DNA from: Jeotgalibacillus sp. S-D1
Lineage (GTDB): Bacteria > Bacillota > Bacilli > Bacillales > Jeotgalibacillaceae
Length of the DNA stretch: 64,000 nt
Direction: 5' to 3'
Assembly (NCBI RefSeq): GCF_004358665.1
Contig: NZ_SMZR01000003.1
Span: 341,542 to 405,541 of the forward strand
This document shows positions 1 to 8,180 of this stretch, in pieces (positions within the stretch are counted from its first letter, which is position 1; each line of letters begins with the position of its first letter). A program made the position numbers and the translations under genes. Below the pieces are notes generated by a model. It was not told the origin of the DNA, did no database searches, and saw only the letters and a list, made by a program, of their open reading frames with translations.

Positions 1-1
1 G

Positions 2-898
2 AAAAACTTCCTGGAACATTACCATTTGGATGTCTATGAATTTTACGGGGGAAATAGAAATAGAAGCTTTTCTCGACTGCTAGTGGACGCAGGTATTGCA
101 GAGGATTTTACCTATGAAGGAGAACAGTGGCTTACAAGCCGCCTGCCAAACCTCTTTCATCTCAACTCAAGAAAGCTGCTGGAGTTTTTAAAAGACTATA
201 TGGAAACGGGTGAAGTAATCGGGAAAGAAGAAGAACTGATGCTGAACATGTTTTATTACTCTTTTTATCAGGCACATCCTGAAAAAGAAGAACTTTCTTC
301 CATAAAAGAAGGAATTGAAAAAGTGTTAGAGGATCGGACGTTCAAAGAAGAAATCAAACAAATTGTAGAGGTACTATATGACTCTTTAGAGACGATTGAG
401 CTGAAGCCTGACTTTACCTTCCCTTGCCCGCTCCAAGTCCATAGCCGATACTCAACGGCACAAGTGCTGGCCGGATTTGACTACAACAACGAAGCACAAA
501 GCCCAGCGTTTCGGGAAGGAGTCAAGTATTTCAAGGACAAGAACCTTGATATCTTTTTCATCACGCTAAACAAATCGGAAAAAGACTTCTCGCCATCAAC
601 ACTTTACGAGGATTATGCGATAAACGATAAGCTATTCCACTGGCAAACCCAAAGTAGAGTCACTGAAAAAAGCGCAACTGGCCAGCGGTATATCCATCAC
701 CGTCAGACCGGAAACAAAATTGCTCTCTTTGTCAGAGAATACAAAAAAGAGAAAGGCAGCATTCCTTCACCTTTCGTTTTTCTTGGGACAGCGAATTATA
801 TTAAACACTCCGGGAACAAACCGATGAGTTTTGTTTGGGAGCTTGATGAGGAGATGCCTTCTTATTTGGTGCCGAGGGCTAATAAGAATATATTGTAG
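2..898 (+). CDS. C-terminal part of a DUF3427-containing DEAD/DEAH helicase-like protein (5' end outside window)
   Basis: The reading frame is open from the left edge of the window, so this is the 3' part of a larger gene; no real start is visible. The 298 visible residues resemble the C-terminal DUF3427 region that follows a superfamily 2 helicase core (often after an N-terminal phospholipase D-like nuclease domain) in bacterial proteins linked to restriction or defence. Recognisable pieces are the VHSRYSTAQVL segment in the middle and the closing FVFLGTANYIKHSG and PMSFVWELDEEMP blocks. Walker motifs would lie upstream and are not seen, so the helicase assignment is by family knowledge only. 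It opens an accessory block; the next thing downstream is a decayed rlmH copy on the other strand. Confidence 0.6.
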   Translation, partial: KNFLEHYHLDVYEFYGGNRNRSFSRLLVDAGIAEDFTYEGEQWLTSRLPNLFHLNSRKLLEFLKDYMETGEVIGKEEELMLNMFYYSFYQAHPEKEELSSIKEGIEKVLEDRTFKEEIKQIVEVLYDSLETIELKPDFTFPCPLQVHSRYSTAQVLAGFDYNNEAQSPAFREGVKYFKDKNLDIFFITLNKSEKDFSPSTLYEDYAINDKLFHWQTQSRVTEKSATGQRYIHHRQTGNKIALFVREYKKEKGSIPSPFVFLGTANYIKHSGNKPMSFVWELDEEMPSYLVPRANKNIL

Positions 899-1009
899 TT
901 AGATTCTAAAGCCTTGGTAACCCGAGAAAGCACTTCCAGGTTGATAAACTAGTGAACTTTTTTGACTTTGAACAAATGAAGAGTTTTAGGTTCAAATGCG
1001 GGCAAAGCG

Positions 1010-1165
1010 ATTATACGGTTTCCCCCCTGTAGATTTGTTCTAACAGCACCAACTTCATCAACTGATGCGGAAACACCATCTTAGTAAGACAGGGCAAAAC
1101 TGTTTTTACTGTAGGTGGCGAGTTTGTCAATTTATATTGAGATCTTCATCGTACTTCCCCTCCGC
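1010..1165 (-). pseudogene. Decayed second copy of rlmH (internally deleted)
   Basis: This stretch aligns to the intact rlmH gene at 8181-8660, same orientation. The best piece, 1040-1074, differs from 8234-8268 at one of 35 bases. The segment with the terminal CCCCCC run (1021-1027) matches the codons for the RGEPYHK end, and 1133-1165 matches the rlmH start codon region and its upstream Shine-Dalgarno. About 340 bp of the middle is missing, and the frame is broken in several places, including near the end, so no RlmH could be made. It is clearly a relic and not chance similarity because both gene ends and the order of pieces are kept. The gap 899-1238 holds only this relic and a hairpin. 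Confidence 0.8.
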
Positions 1166-1172
1166 CACGCAA

Positions 1173-1224
1173 CAAAACCGGTAACCTTTTCTATCATTAA
1201 ATAATAGAAGGGTTACCGGTTTTG
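1173..1224. terminator. Bidirectional hairpin terminator
   Basis: Two perfect 14-base arms (CAAAACCGGTAACC and its complement) enclose a 24-base loop. It lies 15 bp beyond the stop of the minus-strand propeller gene; T-rich sequence flanks it on that side. Confidence 0.75.
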
Positions 1225-1238
1225 TTTAACATTCTTTT

Positions 1239-2954
1239 TTATTCTTTTTTCTTGTCCTTATTATCAATTTCTTTACGCTCTTCCTCACGCGTAACCTGAT
1301 GAACAGATACAGTCCCACTCACCTCATTGCCTGTAAGTACCAACGGCAAACCAGTATGGCTCGCATCTCCAGAAACAAAGTCCATTCCTTCAGGTGATAC
1401 GTCGCCAGCGACTTTTTTGGTAAAGTCTCGTGTGTTGTCGTAATTGACGAATTTCGGTTTTTTTGGATTTGAGATATCGTATGTCATGATGCCGCCGATC
1501 CGCTCAAGTCCGATGAAGGCATAGTGCTTGTCCCCGATTTGTCCTGTCTTCACTTCCTCGGGCTCCGGTCCCTTTTTCGCGCTTCTTTTTTCAAACTTGT
1601 TGTCGTCATTTGAACAGTTGAAGACAGTTGGGAGACGCTCAGCTGTGATTTTTTCAAAGTCGCTTCCACTGTCATAGACAAGCTCCATTGTGTCGGCCTT
1701 CCAGATTGAGAACGATCGTCCGCCTAGTGTATAAATAGCATCGGTTCCCCTGTCAGTCAGGACTTCAAGCTTGTCATAAGCAGGGGTGTTTTTCATTTCC
1801 TCAAACTGTTGCTGTGCTTTTTTTGAAGGCATTTTATACAGGCTGCCATCGAGTGTGATCTCCTCTTTTTGCTTTGCGAAATCTGTTACATTCTCAAATT
1901 CTTCCCATTCCGTTGCATCGCCTTCATTTGCTGTTAGAAGATAACTCTCCCCTTTGATGGTTACATGCTCAATGGAATCCGGCATGTATACCCCCAAGAT
2001 TGGAAGGGGTGTGATATTGATCTCACCGTCCACGGCTGCATCGAGCTCATTTCCTTTTTGGGAATGGTCCTTAAACTCAAGGGATTTAACGGACAGAATC
2101 TTTCCTGAAGCAACATCGATGGTCGCAATTGCATTGTTTTCCTGCAGGGATACATAGGCTTTGCCTGCATCATCTGAAAGAGCAATGTATTCAGGCTCAA
2201 GGTCTCGCACTGCATTGTCTTTCCCTGCTTGATTTCGAATATGGACCTCATCCCCAATGACTGCAGGATCGTCAAATAATGTGCGTGTTGTTTCTCCTGT
2301 TTCAACGTTCACAATTGTCACCGACCCTTCAGGATCAATGCCATTTTCAAGACCTTGGCGAGGCTCTCCTTCATCGGCTGTTAAGATATACTTTCCATCC
2401 TCACTCACCTTAACCATATCCGGCTGGACACCTGCATCGAAGGTTTGTTGAATTTCACCGTCATAATTAAGCACAACGATTTTGCCTGGTTTGGTGTAAT
2501 CCTTATCCTGCACTGCTGCCACGACTACTTGTTTCTCAGTGTTCACGTCGATGCTTGTCAGGTCTCCATATTCAAAGGTATCTGAGTTTAAAGCCTCAGC
2601 GATATTGATCGATTTCTCATTTTCCAGCTCTTGAGGGTCATCCCCAGTCATTTTGCTGGTATCAACAATGTCGATGGTCTGTGCTTTTCCATTAATTAAA
2701 TAAAACTTTTTATTGTCTTCATTAAACTTCACAATCTCAGCCACACCGCCGTCCTCATCCATGAAGCCGGTATCATAGCCTGCAATCTTTGATACCTCCA
2801 ATGAATTTTTTACATCCTTTTTGTGGACGCCTGGTCGCGAGCCTGACCCTTCGCTTGATTCAGTTACCGCATAGACACCTATTGAGGCAAGAAGCGATAC
2901 TGCCAGGACGGATGGAATGAGCTTTTTGGAAACAAATCTTCTGTTCTTTTTCAT
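1239..2954 (-). CDS. Choice-of-anchor I family secreted beta-propeller protein
   Basis: A 571-residue protein with an N-terminal signal peptide (basic MKKNRR, then a hydrophobic stretch IPSVLAVSLLASIGVYA), followed by a long beta-propeller-like body with repeated VNVETG, YVSLQENNAIATIDVASG and SPEGMDFV blocks typical of the choice-of-anchor I family. The start at 2954 is preferred over the longer frame at 2996: AAGGAG lies 8 bases upstream of this ATG and the protein then begins directly with its signal sequence. The C-terminus is rich in Lys and Glu with no clear LPXTG motif, so it is either released or held by charge. These proteins are often found in phosphate or calcium related contexts but their substrate is unknown. 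It is monocistronic, with a terminator on its 3' side. Confidence 0.7.
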   Translation of the reverse strand: MKKNRRFVSKKLIPSVLAVSLLASIGVYAVTESSEGSGSRPGVHKKDVKNSLEVSKIAGYDTGFMDEDGGVAEIVKFNEDNKKFYLINGKAQTIDIVDTSKMTGDDPQELENEKSINIAEALNSDTFEYGDLTSIDVNTEKQVVVAAVQDKDYTKPGKIVVLNYDGEIQQTFDAGVQPDMVKVSEDGKYILTADEGEPRQGLENGIDPEGSVTIVNVETGETTRTLFDDPAVIGDEVHIRNQAGKDNAVRDLEPEYIALSDDAGKAYVSLQENNAIATIDVASGKILSVKSLEFKDHSQKGNELDAAVDGEINITPLPILGVYMPDSIEHVTIKGESYLLTANEGDATEWEEFENVTDFAKQKEEITLDGSLYKMPSKKAQQQFEEMKNTPAYDKLEVLTDRGTDAIYTLGGRSFSIWKADTMELVYDSGSDFEKITAERLPTVFNCSNDDNKFEKRSAKKGPEPEEVKTGQIGDKHYAFIGLERIGGIMTYDISNPKKPKFVNYDNTRDFTKKVAGDVSPEGMDFVSGDASHTGLPLVLTGNEVSGTVSVHQVTREEERKEIDNKDKKKE

Positions 2955-3094
2955 TACTTCAAGCTCCTTTTTCGAGGGTTTTCTTTCCTTTAGCATAAAG
3001 GGTGAACCAGGAGCTGCTATATGGTTAAAGTAAAAGATTAGTAAAGATTAATACAGCAGTTGACTAAGGGGTTAGGATAGATAAATTAAAATAA

Positions 3095-3129
3095 GCCTCA
3101 TTGAGTCTCTAGAAAAGATTCAATGAGGC
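3095..3129 (-). terminator. Hairpin terminator after the VOC gene
   Basis: Thirteen-base arms (GCCTCATTGAGTC and GATTCAATGAGGC, one mismatch) lie about 30 bp downstream of the minus-strand VOC gene stop, followed on that strand by a T-rich run. Confidence 0.65.
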
Positions 3130-3157
3130 ATTAATATTCTTTCATTTATTCTCAACG

Positions 3158-3580
3158 TCAATCTGAAATTTCCCAATCTGGATTCCAAACGATTTCCCAC
3201 AAATGACCGTCTGGATCTTGAAAGTATCCAGCGTAACCTCCCCAAAACGTATCATGTGCCGGGGTCGTAATACATGCACCAGCGTCCCTTGCCTGTTGCA
3301 TGATCACATCAACCTCTTCTTTACTCCCAACATTATGACCAATCGTAAATTCAGTTGGACTTATTTTTGTTTGATTTATGCCGGTATCATGAGCGATATC
3401 TTTCCGATTCCAAATGGCCAGTTTTAACCCTGGTTGTAAATCAAAAAAGGCAACTGCACCATGCTCGAATTCCTGACCTACTATTCCTTTGGTCGGCAGC
3501 CCTAACCCATCCTTGTAGAATTTCAAAGACCTCTCTAAATCGTCAACACCCAATGTGATAACTGAAATTCTTGGTTTCAT
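3158..3580 (-). CDS. VOC (glyoxalase/bleomycin-resistance fold) family protein
   Basis: A 140-residue single-domain protein of the vicinal oxygen chelate superfamily. It begins with the usual RISVITLGVDDLERSLKFY strand-helix and ends with the FQDPDGHLWEIVWNPDW motif, in which the Glu of WEIVW is normally a metal ligand; the region between carries the second beta-alpha-beta repeat (ARDAGACITTPAHD). An optimal AGGAGG lies 7 bases before the ATG. The substrate cannot be read from sequence: relatives include lyases, dioxygenases and drug-binding proteins. It is the only gene in its transcript, with a hairpin after the stop, and lies in the accessory block left of rlmH. Confidence 0.8.
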   Translation of the reverse strand: MKPRISVITLGVDDLERSLKFYKDGLGLPTKGIVGQEFEHGAVAFFDLQPGLKLAIWNRKDIAHDTGINQTKISPTEFTIGHNVGSKEEVDVIMQQARDAGACITTPAHDTFWGGYAGYFQDPDGHLWEIVWNPDWEISD

Positions 3581-3729
3581 CTAATTCCTCCTACTAAATT
3601 TTCTTACGTACATATGAAATAAATGTTTGGCGCTAATTTATGATAAGACTCTCCTTGTTGCCCTTACTTCATAAAATGTAAATGATTAGTAAATACTAAC
3701 TACATCTTGTTCTTGATGGAGTGATTTGA

Positions 3730-4350
3730 ATGTCACATAGAAAAAATAATTCGATTCATTTTTTCTTATTATTTGTTGTTACCCTTGTTCTTATTTGGTC
3801 CCTGATTAAACCTGAGGAAGGCTATAAAGTTTGGTTGATGGAGGTTTCCCCTTCAGTATTGGCTTTACTATTTTTAGTATTCACTTTCAAAAAGTTTCGC
3901 TTTACCACTGTCTCCTACGTCATCATTACCCTTTTGGTCATTTTAACGTTTATAGGAGGGCATTATTCTTATTCCGAAGTACCTCTCTTTACATGGATCA
4001 AAGATTATTTTGATTTACAGAGAAACCACTATGATCGGTTCGGTCATTTTGTTAAAGGGTCGATGGTGATCGTGATAATCGAAATATTAGTAAAGAAAAC
4101 AGCTTTATCGATAAGTAAAACCGCAACCTTTATTGCTCTTTGTATCACACTGGCAATCGGGGCTTTCTATGAAATCATTGAGTGGGCAAGTACAAAAATA
4201 GGGAAACAAGGGAAAGTCACAACAGATTTTTTAGGGATGCAAGGAGACATATGGGATGCTCAGTGGGATATGTCCTTTTTACTCGTAGGTGCGATTCTTT
4301 CGTTGTTTTTTATAAAAATTCTCTATAAGCAGTTAGAAAATTTCAGTTAA
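3730..4350 (+). CDS. DUF2238 (YjdF-type) integral membrane protein
   Basis: A 206-residue protein with about six hydrophobic segments. The family signatures are present in order: RNHYDRFGHFVKG after the third segment, IGAFYEIIEW in the middle, and FLGMQGDIWDAQWDM near the end; the acidic residues of the last two sit at membrane edges and are conserved in the DUF2238 family (E. coli YjdF). Function in the family is unknown. The start at 3730 follows GGAGTGATTTGA. It is a single gene between minus-strand neighbours, so it has its own promoter. An alternative shorter frame inside it is a shadow. Confidence 0.8.
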   Translation: MSHRKNNSIHFFLLFVVTLVLIWSLIKPEEGYKVWLMEVSPSVLALLFLVFTFKKFRFTTVSYVIITLLVILTFIGGHYSYSEVPLFTWIKDYFDLQRNHYDRFGHFVKGSMVIVIIEILVKKTALSISKTATFIALCITLAIGAFYEIIEWASTKIGKQGKVTTDFLGMQGDIWDAQWDMSFLLVGAILSLFFIKILYKQLENFS

Positions 4351-4655
4351 TGGGTTGGACTCTGTTTAAAATAACCAGGTGCATTAGAACAAGATAGATG
4401 ACCAAAATTGTCAAGTTATAATTCGCAACTGGGTATTTTAAGCTTGTACATATTTTCAACTATCTTAAACAGAAGGAGCTAGGTAATATACCTAAACTCT
4501 TATGAAAAATATAGTCCCTGATTACATCCATTGAATGAAATGTAACAACTCTAACTTAAAGAACACTTTACGCAAATGGGGAGAAGTTTAATAAGGGGCG
4601 TAGAGCCATAAATTATGCCCTTACTAATTGAATGATCTAATATAAGTTATATTAT
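4351..4655. other. Gene-free gap with a 12-base inverted repeat pair
   Basis: No open frame is convincing here. CTGTTTAAAATA (4362-4373) and TATCTTAAACAG (4461-4472) are inverted copies with one mismatch, bracketing about 87 bp, which could be the ends of a small non-autonomous element. A weak GGGC/GCCC hairpin lies at about 4597-4621. Confidence 0.3.
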
Positions 4656-5300
4656 TCATTCATTAATATTCAAATCTACATGTGGCGGGTTAGGGTATAA
4701 TTCATTAACTAGTTGTACCAGAGCTTCATTCAATTCATAACGTATAATTTTCCCTTTGTATTCTAACCCACGAATGTAGTCAATAGCACTATCTTGAGTT
4801 TTGAAAACGCGATTCTCTTGATCTAACAATATAGATGCAAGGTGAAGGTCTTGTAGTTTATCAAAAAAATTTGGAAAGCCTTTTGCTGAAAAAAGCTTAT
4901 TAAAAGTCTCTCTCATATCTTTCCTCATATAAGAGTTTTCATTTTCAGGCTGAGTAATCTCTCTTATGGCTTTTATTGCTTCGCCATTTAAACCTATATA
5001 AGAACACGCCTTCTCTACTGAAAATGAAATCTCATCAGTTTCACCAGTAAGATAACCAACATCTACACTAAAGAAATCTGCAATTAGAAGCATAGTATCG
5101 AATTTTGGAAAGCCAACTTCTCCATTTTTAATTTTGGCTCCTGTATTCATCCATCGACTTACATCTTTTTGTCCATAACTAGTTCCATATTTTTCGTTTA
5201 AGGCTTCAGCAAAGGATACTTGCGTATATCTGTATGTATACATACAATTTTTTAATCTAATTTTCCAGTAAGTTGCCTTTTGTTTTAATAAGTCATCCAT
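4656..5300 (-). CDS. Helix-turn-helix transcriptional regulator, phage-repressor-like
   Basis: A 214-residue protein. Residues 1-75 form a helix-turn-helix DNA-binding region (YTQVSFAEALNEKYG as first helices, YGQKDVSRWMNTGAKIKNGEVGFP as recognition region, then LLIADFFSVDVGYLTGETD, a stretch common after HTH_3 domains). Residues 80-214 are a helical domain I do not recognise, possibly for oligomerisation. The start is taken at 5300 and not 5318: the upstream ATG is itself part of the ATGGAGG Shine-Dalgarno, which is spaced well for the inner ATG. It lies divergent from a small membrane-protein gene, with about 360 bp between them. Probably a local regulator from a mobile element; targets unknown. 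Confidence 0.6.
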   Translation of the reverse strand: MDDLLKQKATYWKIRLKNCMYTYRYTQVSFAEALNEKYGTSYGQKDVSRWMNTGAKIKNGEVGFPKFDTMLLIADFFSVDVGYLTGETDEISFSVEKACSYIGLNGEAIKAIREITQPENENSYMRKDMRETFNKLFSAKGFPNFFDKLQDLHLASILLDQENRVFKTQDSAIDYIRGLEYKGKIIRYELNEALVQLVNELYPNPPHVDLNINE

Positions 5301-5666
5301 GTTATAGAAAACCTCCATTATAGATAAAATATATACCTTTGGTAAGTCTTGTGCAACCTAAAACTCCGCGCTATAATTATGTTAGAAAGCCGAAGAAACA
5401 GCAGAAAAAACGAAAAAAGAAAATTTTCTTGCTTAGGAACGTATTAACTGGACCTAGGTAAGCAAGTTGGTGGTTAAGTGAGGCAAAAAGATATTGGAGG
5501 GAGGGTTCTGTTGACGTACATGGTCAGTTTTATCCTGGGATGAAGAATAGTCTACAAATTGAAAAAGAAATAATCATCCCTTTTGGTGGAGCGGTAATTT
5601 AATCAATACTGGATTCAAGCAAATTTCAAGAAACACTAAATTAAATAGCTAAGGGTGATGATTAAA
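5301..5666. other. Gap between HTH regulator and small membrane protein; possible relic frame
   Basis: This region should contain the divergent promoters. A startless 46-codon plus-strand frame at 5462-5602 reads through VDVHGQFYPGMKN and EIIIPFGGAVI, which looks more protein-like than random and may be the tail of a lost gene; I do not recognise the family. Confidence 0.25.
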
Positions 5667-5885
5667 ATGGAAAATAACAAAAGTGAAAAAGACTATGCCG
5701 AATATAACCATGATAATAAAACGGTTAAATTTGGTGGCAAGCCCGCAATGATTGTTTCAGTATTTGCAGGTGTAACTTTACTAGGCCTTGCTGGAGGAAT
5801 CACTTACCTAATGACTAAAAATTCTGAAGAGACAAAAGAATTAGCAACTAAAGTATTAAAGGAAGTAACAAAACAAGCAGCATAA
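5667..5885 (+). CDS. Small single-pass membrane protein, unknown
   Basis: A 72-residue protein: a polar, charged N-terminus (residues 1-25), one hydrophobic segment around 28-49 (AMIVSVFAGVTLLGLAGGITYLM), and a charged amphipathic tail containing two TK-EELA/V-like heptads. The start at 5667 is chosen because AAGGG at 5651-5655 is spaced 11 bases from it; GTG at 5655 and ATG at 5658 are too close to that site. Family not recognised. It lies divergently from the HTH regulator and upstream of an oppositely oriented lipoprotein gene. Size and form fit a holin-like or regulatory membrane peptide, but nothing in the sequence proves this. Confidence 0.45.
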   Translation: MENNKSEKDYAEYNHDNKTVKFGGKPAMIVSVFAGVTLLGLAGGITYLMTKNSEETKELATKVLKEVTKQAA

Positions 5886-5995
5886 AAATTGATAACCTGG
5901 AAAAAGCCTCTAAAAATATGAGAAGGATAATCCAAGATACGAATTATTGATCGATGAAGAATATTATAATGGAATGCCTGTGCAAGAATTCACCC

Positions 5996-6907
5996 CTACG
6001 GTTTAATAATTTTTTCAGGGTCTGCGCGTTCAAGTGAATTTTCTTTTGATCCACTTGCGGACGCTTCACCAATTCGATTGTCATGGAGGTAAATACTATA
6101 GGATGCGGGCGGTAATCCCTCCATTTTTTCAATGTCCGTTACAATTTGCTCAAACAATTTTGAATCAGGTTCTTTATTTGATTCTTTCATAAATAGATGT
6201 ATAGTAATATCAACTAACTCTGGGCTAATCTCTTCATCCTTAAAAATGGCTGCCCATTCGTCTTTTTGTCTATTAGGATTTTCATTGTATAATTCATCGA
6301 TACCTTCAAATGCATCAAACGAAGTGGAGATATAATAATAGTTTGTATTAAACCCATTTCCACGTACTGTTTCGACTACCTCATCCCGTATCCCCACAAC
6401 TGGATTATCATTCACTAACTCATCTATATATTGATTTAGAACATTTAATTCATCCTCGTAAATCAACGCATACATCCCGCTTCTTATAGCCTGTTCCACC
6501 TGACCTTCTTGGGTCCAAACTCCAGTGGAATCGATTGTTTTTTCGTTTGAATTAATAGGGATGACTGCATATGTATTAAAAATGGGCTGATTAACTGATT
6601 GGACAATAACTGTTGCCCCATTTTCTGCCCCTATTGTGTTATTAACTGTCACATCGGTATTGTATTCTTTTTTAAAGAACTCTTTAACTGCAACATCAAT
6701 TTCCTCTTGATTCTCTTCTGCAATCTTGTCAGTTTCCTCCCCGTTATCTAATTCATATTCGAATCCAGTATAATCTTGTACACTGGCAAATGTCGTGCCG
6801 GAATTTTGCTGATCATTTTCATCATTTGCGTTCATATTTTCAGTACAACCTCCTAGAAAAATTAATGTAGATAACCCGAAAGAAATTACTTTCCACTTCA
6901 TCTTCAT
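5996..6907 (-). CDS. DUF1672 family lipoprotein
   Basis: A 303-residue predicted lipoprotein: basic start, hydrophobic stretch, then lipobox LGGC with Cys21 as the lipidated residue. The body matches the DUF1672 family, which is best known from staphylococci: VQDYTGFEYELDNGEETDK near residue 43, the TDVTVNNTIGAENGATV region, WTQEGQVEQAIRSGMYALIY, and the closing GLPPASYSIYLHDN. Function of the family is unknown; members are anchored on the outer face of the membrane. The gene ends with a Glu/Asp/Lys-rich tail. It is a lone transcript in the accessory block. The upstream minus-strand stretch (6945-7280) is a decayed, unrelated gene. Codon choice is AT-rich compared with the wal genes, in keeping with acquisition. 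Confidence 0.75.
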   Translation of the reverse strand: MKMKWKVISFGLSTLIFLGGCTENMNANDENDQQNSGTTFASVQDYTGFEYELDNGEETDKIAEENQEEIDVAVKEFFKKEYNTDVTVNNTIGAENGATVIVQSVNQPIFNTYAVIPINSNEKTIDSTGVWTQEGQVEQAIRSGMYALIYEDELNVLNQYIDELVNDNPVVGIRDEVVETVRGNGFNTNYYYISTSFDAFEGIDELYNENPNRQKDEWAAIFKDEEISPELVDITIHLFMKESNKEPDSKLFEQIVTDIEKMEGLPPASYSIYLHDNRIGEASASGSKENSLERADPEKIIKP

Positions 6908-6944
6908 AGAATCTACTCCTCTATAACAAGCAACTTTAGTTAAA

Positions 6945-7280
6945 AATTATTATAATATTTATTCTACTGGAATGTTTTTCAAGTATATAGGTGTATCTTA
7001 TTGAATGGTTTCCTAACGTGGTTTTTAATGAGTTCGCTGAAATTGGAATATTAGTGCCTACTGGTACATCTTCGGATCCATAAACTCCAAAATGCATCCT
7101 TTAAAATCATTTCATTTCTAAATTTAAGATACTGAGGTGCTACTATATTGTCACCCCAAGGATTTTGTCCGACTTGTTTCATTAGATTGTCATAGATGGC
7201 CACCTGCTATAGGCAGATTTATTATTTTTTCAGCCTTAGCGAAAATAGATGCGTTTTGTCCAACTCTCTTTTCTCCTTCT
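6945..7280 (-). pseudogene. Decayed gene with at least two frameshifts, family unknown
   Basis: Reading the minus strand and stitching three frames gives a continuous protein-like text: ASIFAKAEKIINLPIAGGHL (frame A), YDNLMKQVGQNPWGDNI then PQYLKFRNEMILKDAFW (frame B), then YGSEDVPVGTNIPISANSL (frame C). Each join lies where one frame ends in a stop and the next takes over, and composition is typical of a soluble domain. I cannot name the family; the GQNPWGDN motif is distinctive. No start codon with a ribosome site is seen at the 7280 end. It covers most of the gap 6908-7316. Confidence 0.55.
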
Positions 7281-7316
7281 TCATATAGTAAATAATAGAA
7301 GGAGGTGAATGAAGAG

Positions 7317-7973
7317 ATGAATATGGATCAAAATCAGGAAAGTAATCATGATAGAGTGATAGAGAATGAGCAAGAGTGTAAGAACCACTCATTAAAACCC
7401 CACCAGGATTGTCTTGACCGCGCGTTTCGCCTTCCCGTCTTCTTAAGCACTACGAATAACTTGAACGCAAAACAACGTCAGTTTCTTAACCGTCTTATTT
7501 TTGAAATGGAGAATGCGTTGCTTTTCCCTCGTACAGGTCCTATAACAGAAAACTACCCGGAAACGATTTTAACCAATGTCCGCAGGTTGGTTTCCTCAAG
7601 CTACGGAATGCTGGCAGTGAACTTCCGCCGTTTTCTAATTGAAACCATTGATACAAATGTAGGACCGCCCCCAACAACCGAACCTTTCTGGCAGGGCTCA
7701 AGCTTTGCACAAATAGAACCGGCAATGGCCTTTCAGCGTGGGATTCCCCTTTTATTAGTCCGGGAAGATGACACCGACTTAACAAATGGACTGTGGCTTG
7801 GAGGAATTCCTCCACTCAATACGTTAATCGTCTGGGATTCTGACAATCAATCTGTTGATGAATTTTTCAATAGTGTTTCCTGGAGATCAGCCTTTGCATT
7901 TTGGGTTGCAGAAGTAAGAACGGCCTATTATATCCAAACAGAACCTGAATTCCAGTACAGATGTGACCGGTAA
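7317..7973 (+). CDS. Cytosolic protein of unknown function, possible TIR/deoxyribosyltransferase-like fold
   Basis: A 218-residue soluble protein with no signal or membrane segment. The start at 7317 has GGAGGTG at 7301-7307; the GTG at 7305 lies inside that site. After a polar, Asn/Glu-rich leader (1-35) comes RLPVFLSTTNNLN, a strand followed by a Ser/Thr loop, then a long helix and a later AFQRGIPLLLVREDD block. That order (strand, S/T loop, helix, then E-x-x-x-A ending in G-IPLLLV) is seen in TIR-like and nucleoside 2-deoxyribosyltransferase-like domains, as well as other Rossmann-like folds, so the match is only a suggestion. Trp-rich segments (FWQGSSF, GLWLGGIP, SVSWRSAFAFW) are notable. 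It is the last gene before rlmH and is followed by a hairpin. Confidence 0.5.
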   Translation: MNMDQNQESNHDRVIENEQECKNHSLKPHQDCLDRAFRLPVFLSTTNNLNAKQRQFLNRLIFEMENALLFPRTGPITENYPETILTNVRRLVSSSYGMLAVNFRRFLIETIDTNVGPPPTTEPFWQGSSFAQIEPAMAFQRGIPLLLVREDDTDLTNGLWLGGIPPLNTLIVWDSDNQSVDEFFNSVSWRSAFAFWVAEVRTAYYIQTEPEFQYRCDR

Positions 7974-8014
7974 ACAGTCTATACAATAAGGTTGAAAAAT
8001 CATTGAACCGAAAA

Positions 8015-8050
8015 CCCCTCTATTCTTCAGTGTTTGAAAAAATAGAGGGG
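8015..8050 (+). terminator. Hairpin after the unknown cytosolic gene
   Basis: Perfect 10-base arms CCCCTCTATT and AATAGAGGGG with a 16-base loop, 42 bp past the stop. There is no strong T-run on the plus strand, so termination strength is uncertain. Confidence 0.5.
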
Positions 8051-8180
8051 GCACTTATACATAGGAGAACCTGCGAGCTATAAATGAATCTGATCACCAT
8101 TACGTTGAATTAACTTCAGCGGAATGCTACTAGAACTACCCGAATCAATGTGATTGGGAATGTCAGTCTAAAAACTTCAT

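Noticed and set aside
2257..2451. Plus-strand frames within the propeller gene
   Set aside because: Antisense shadows with no ribosome site.
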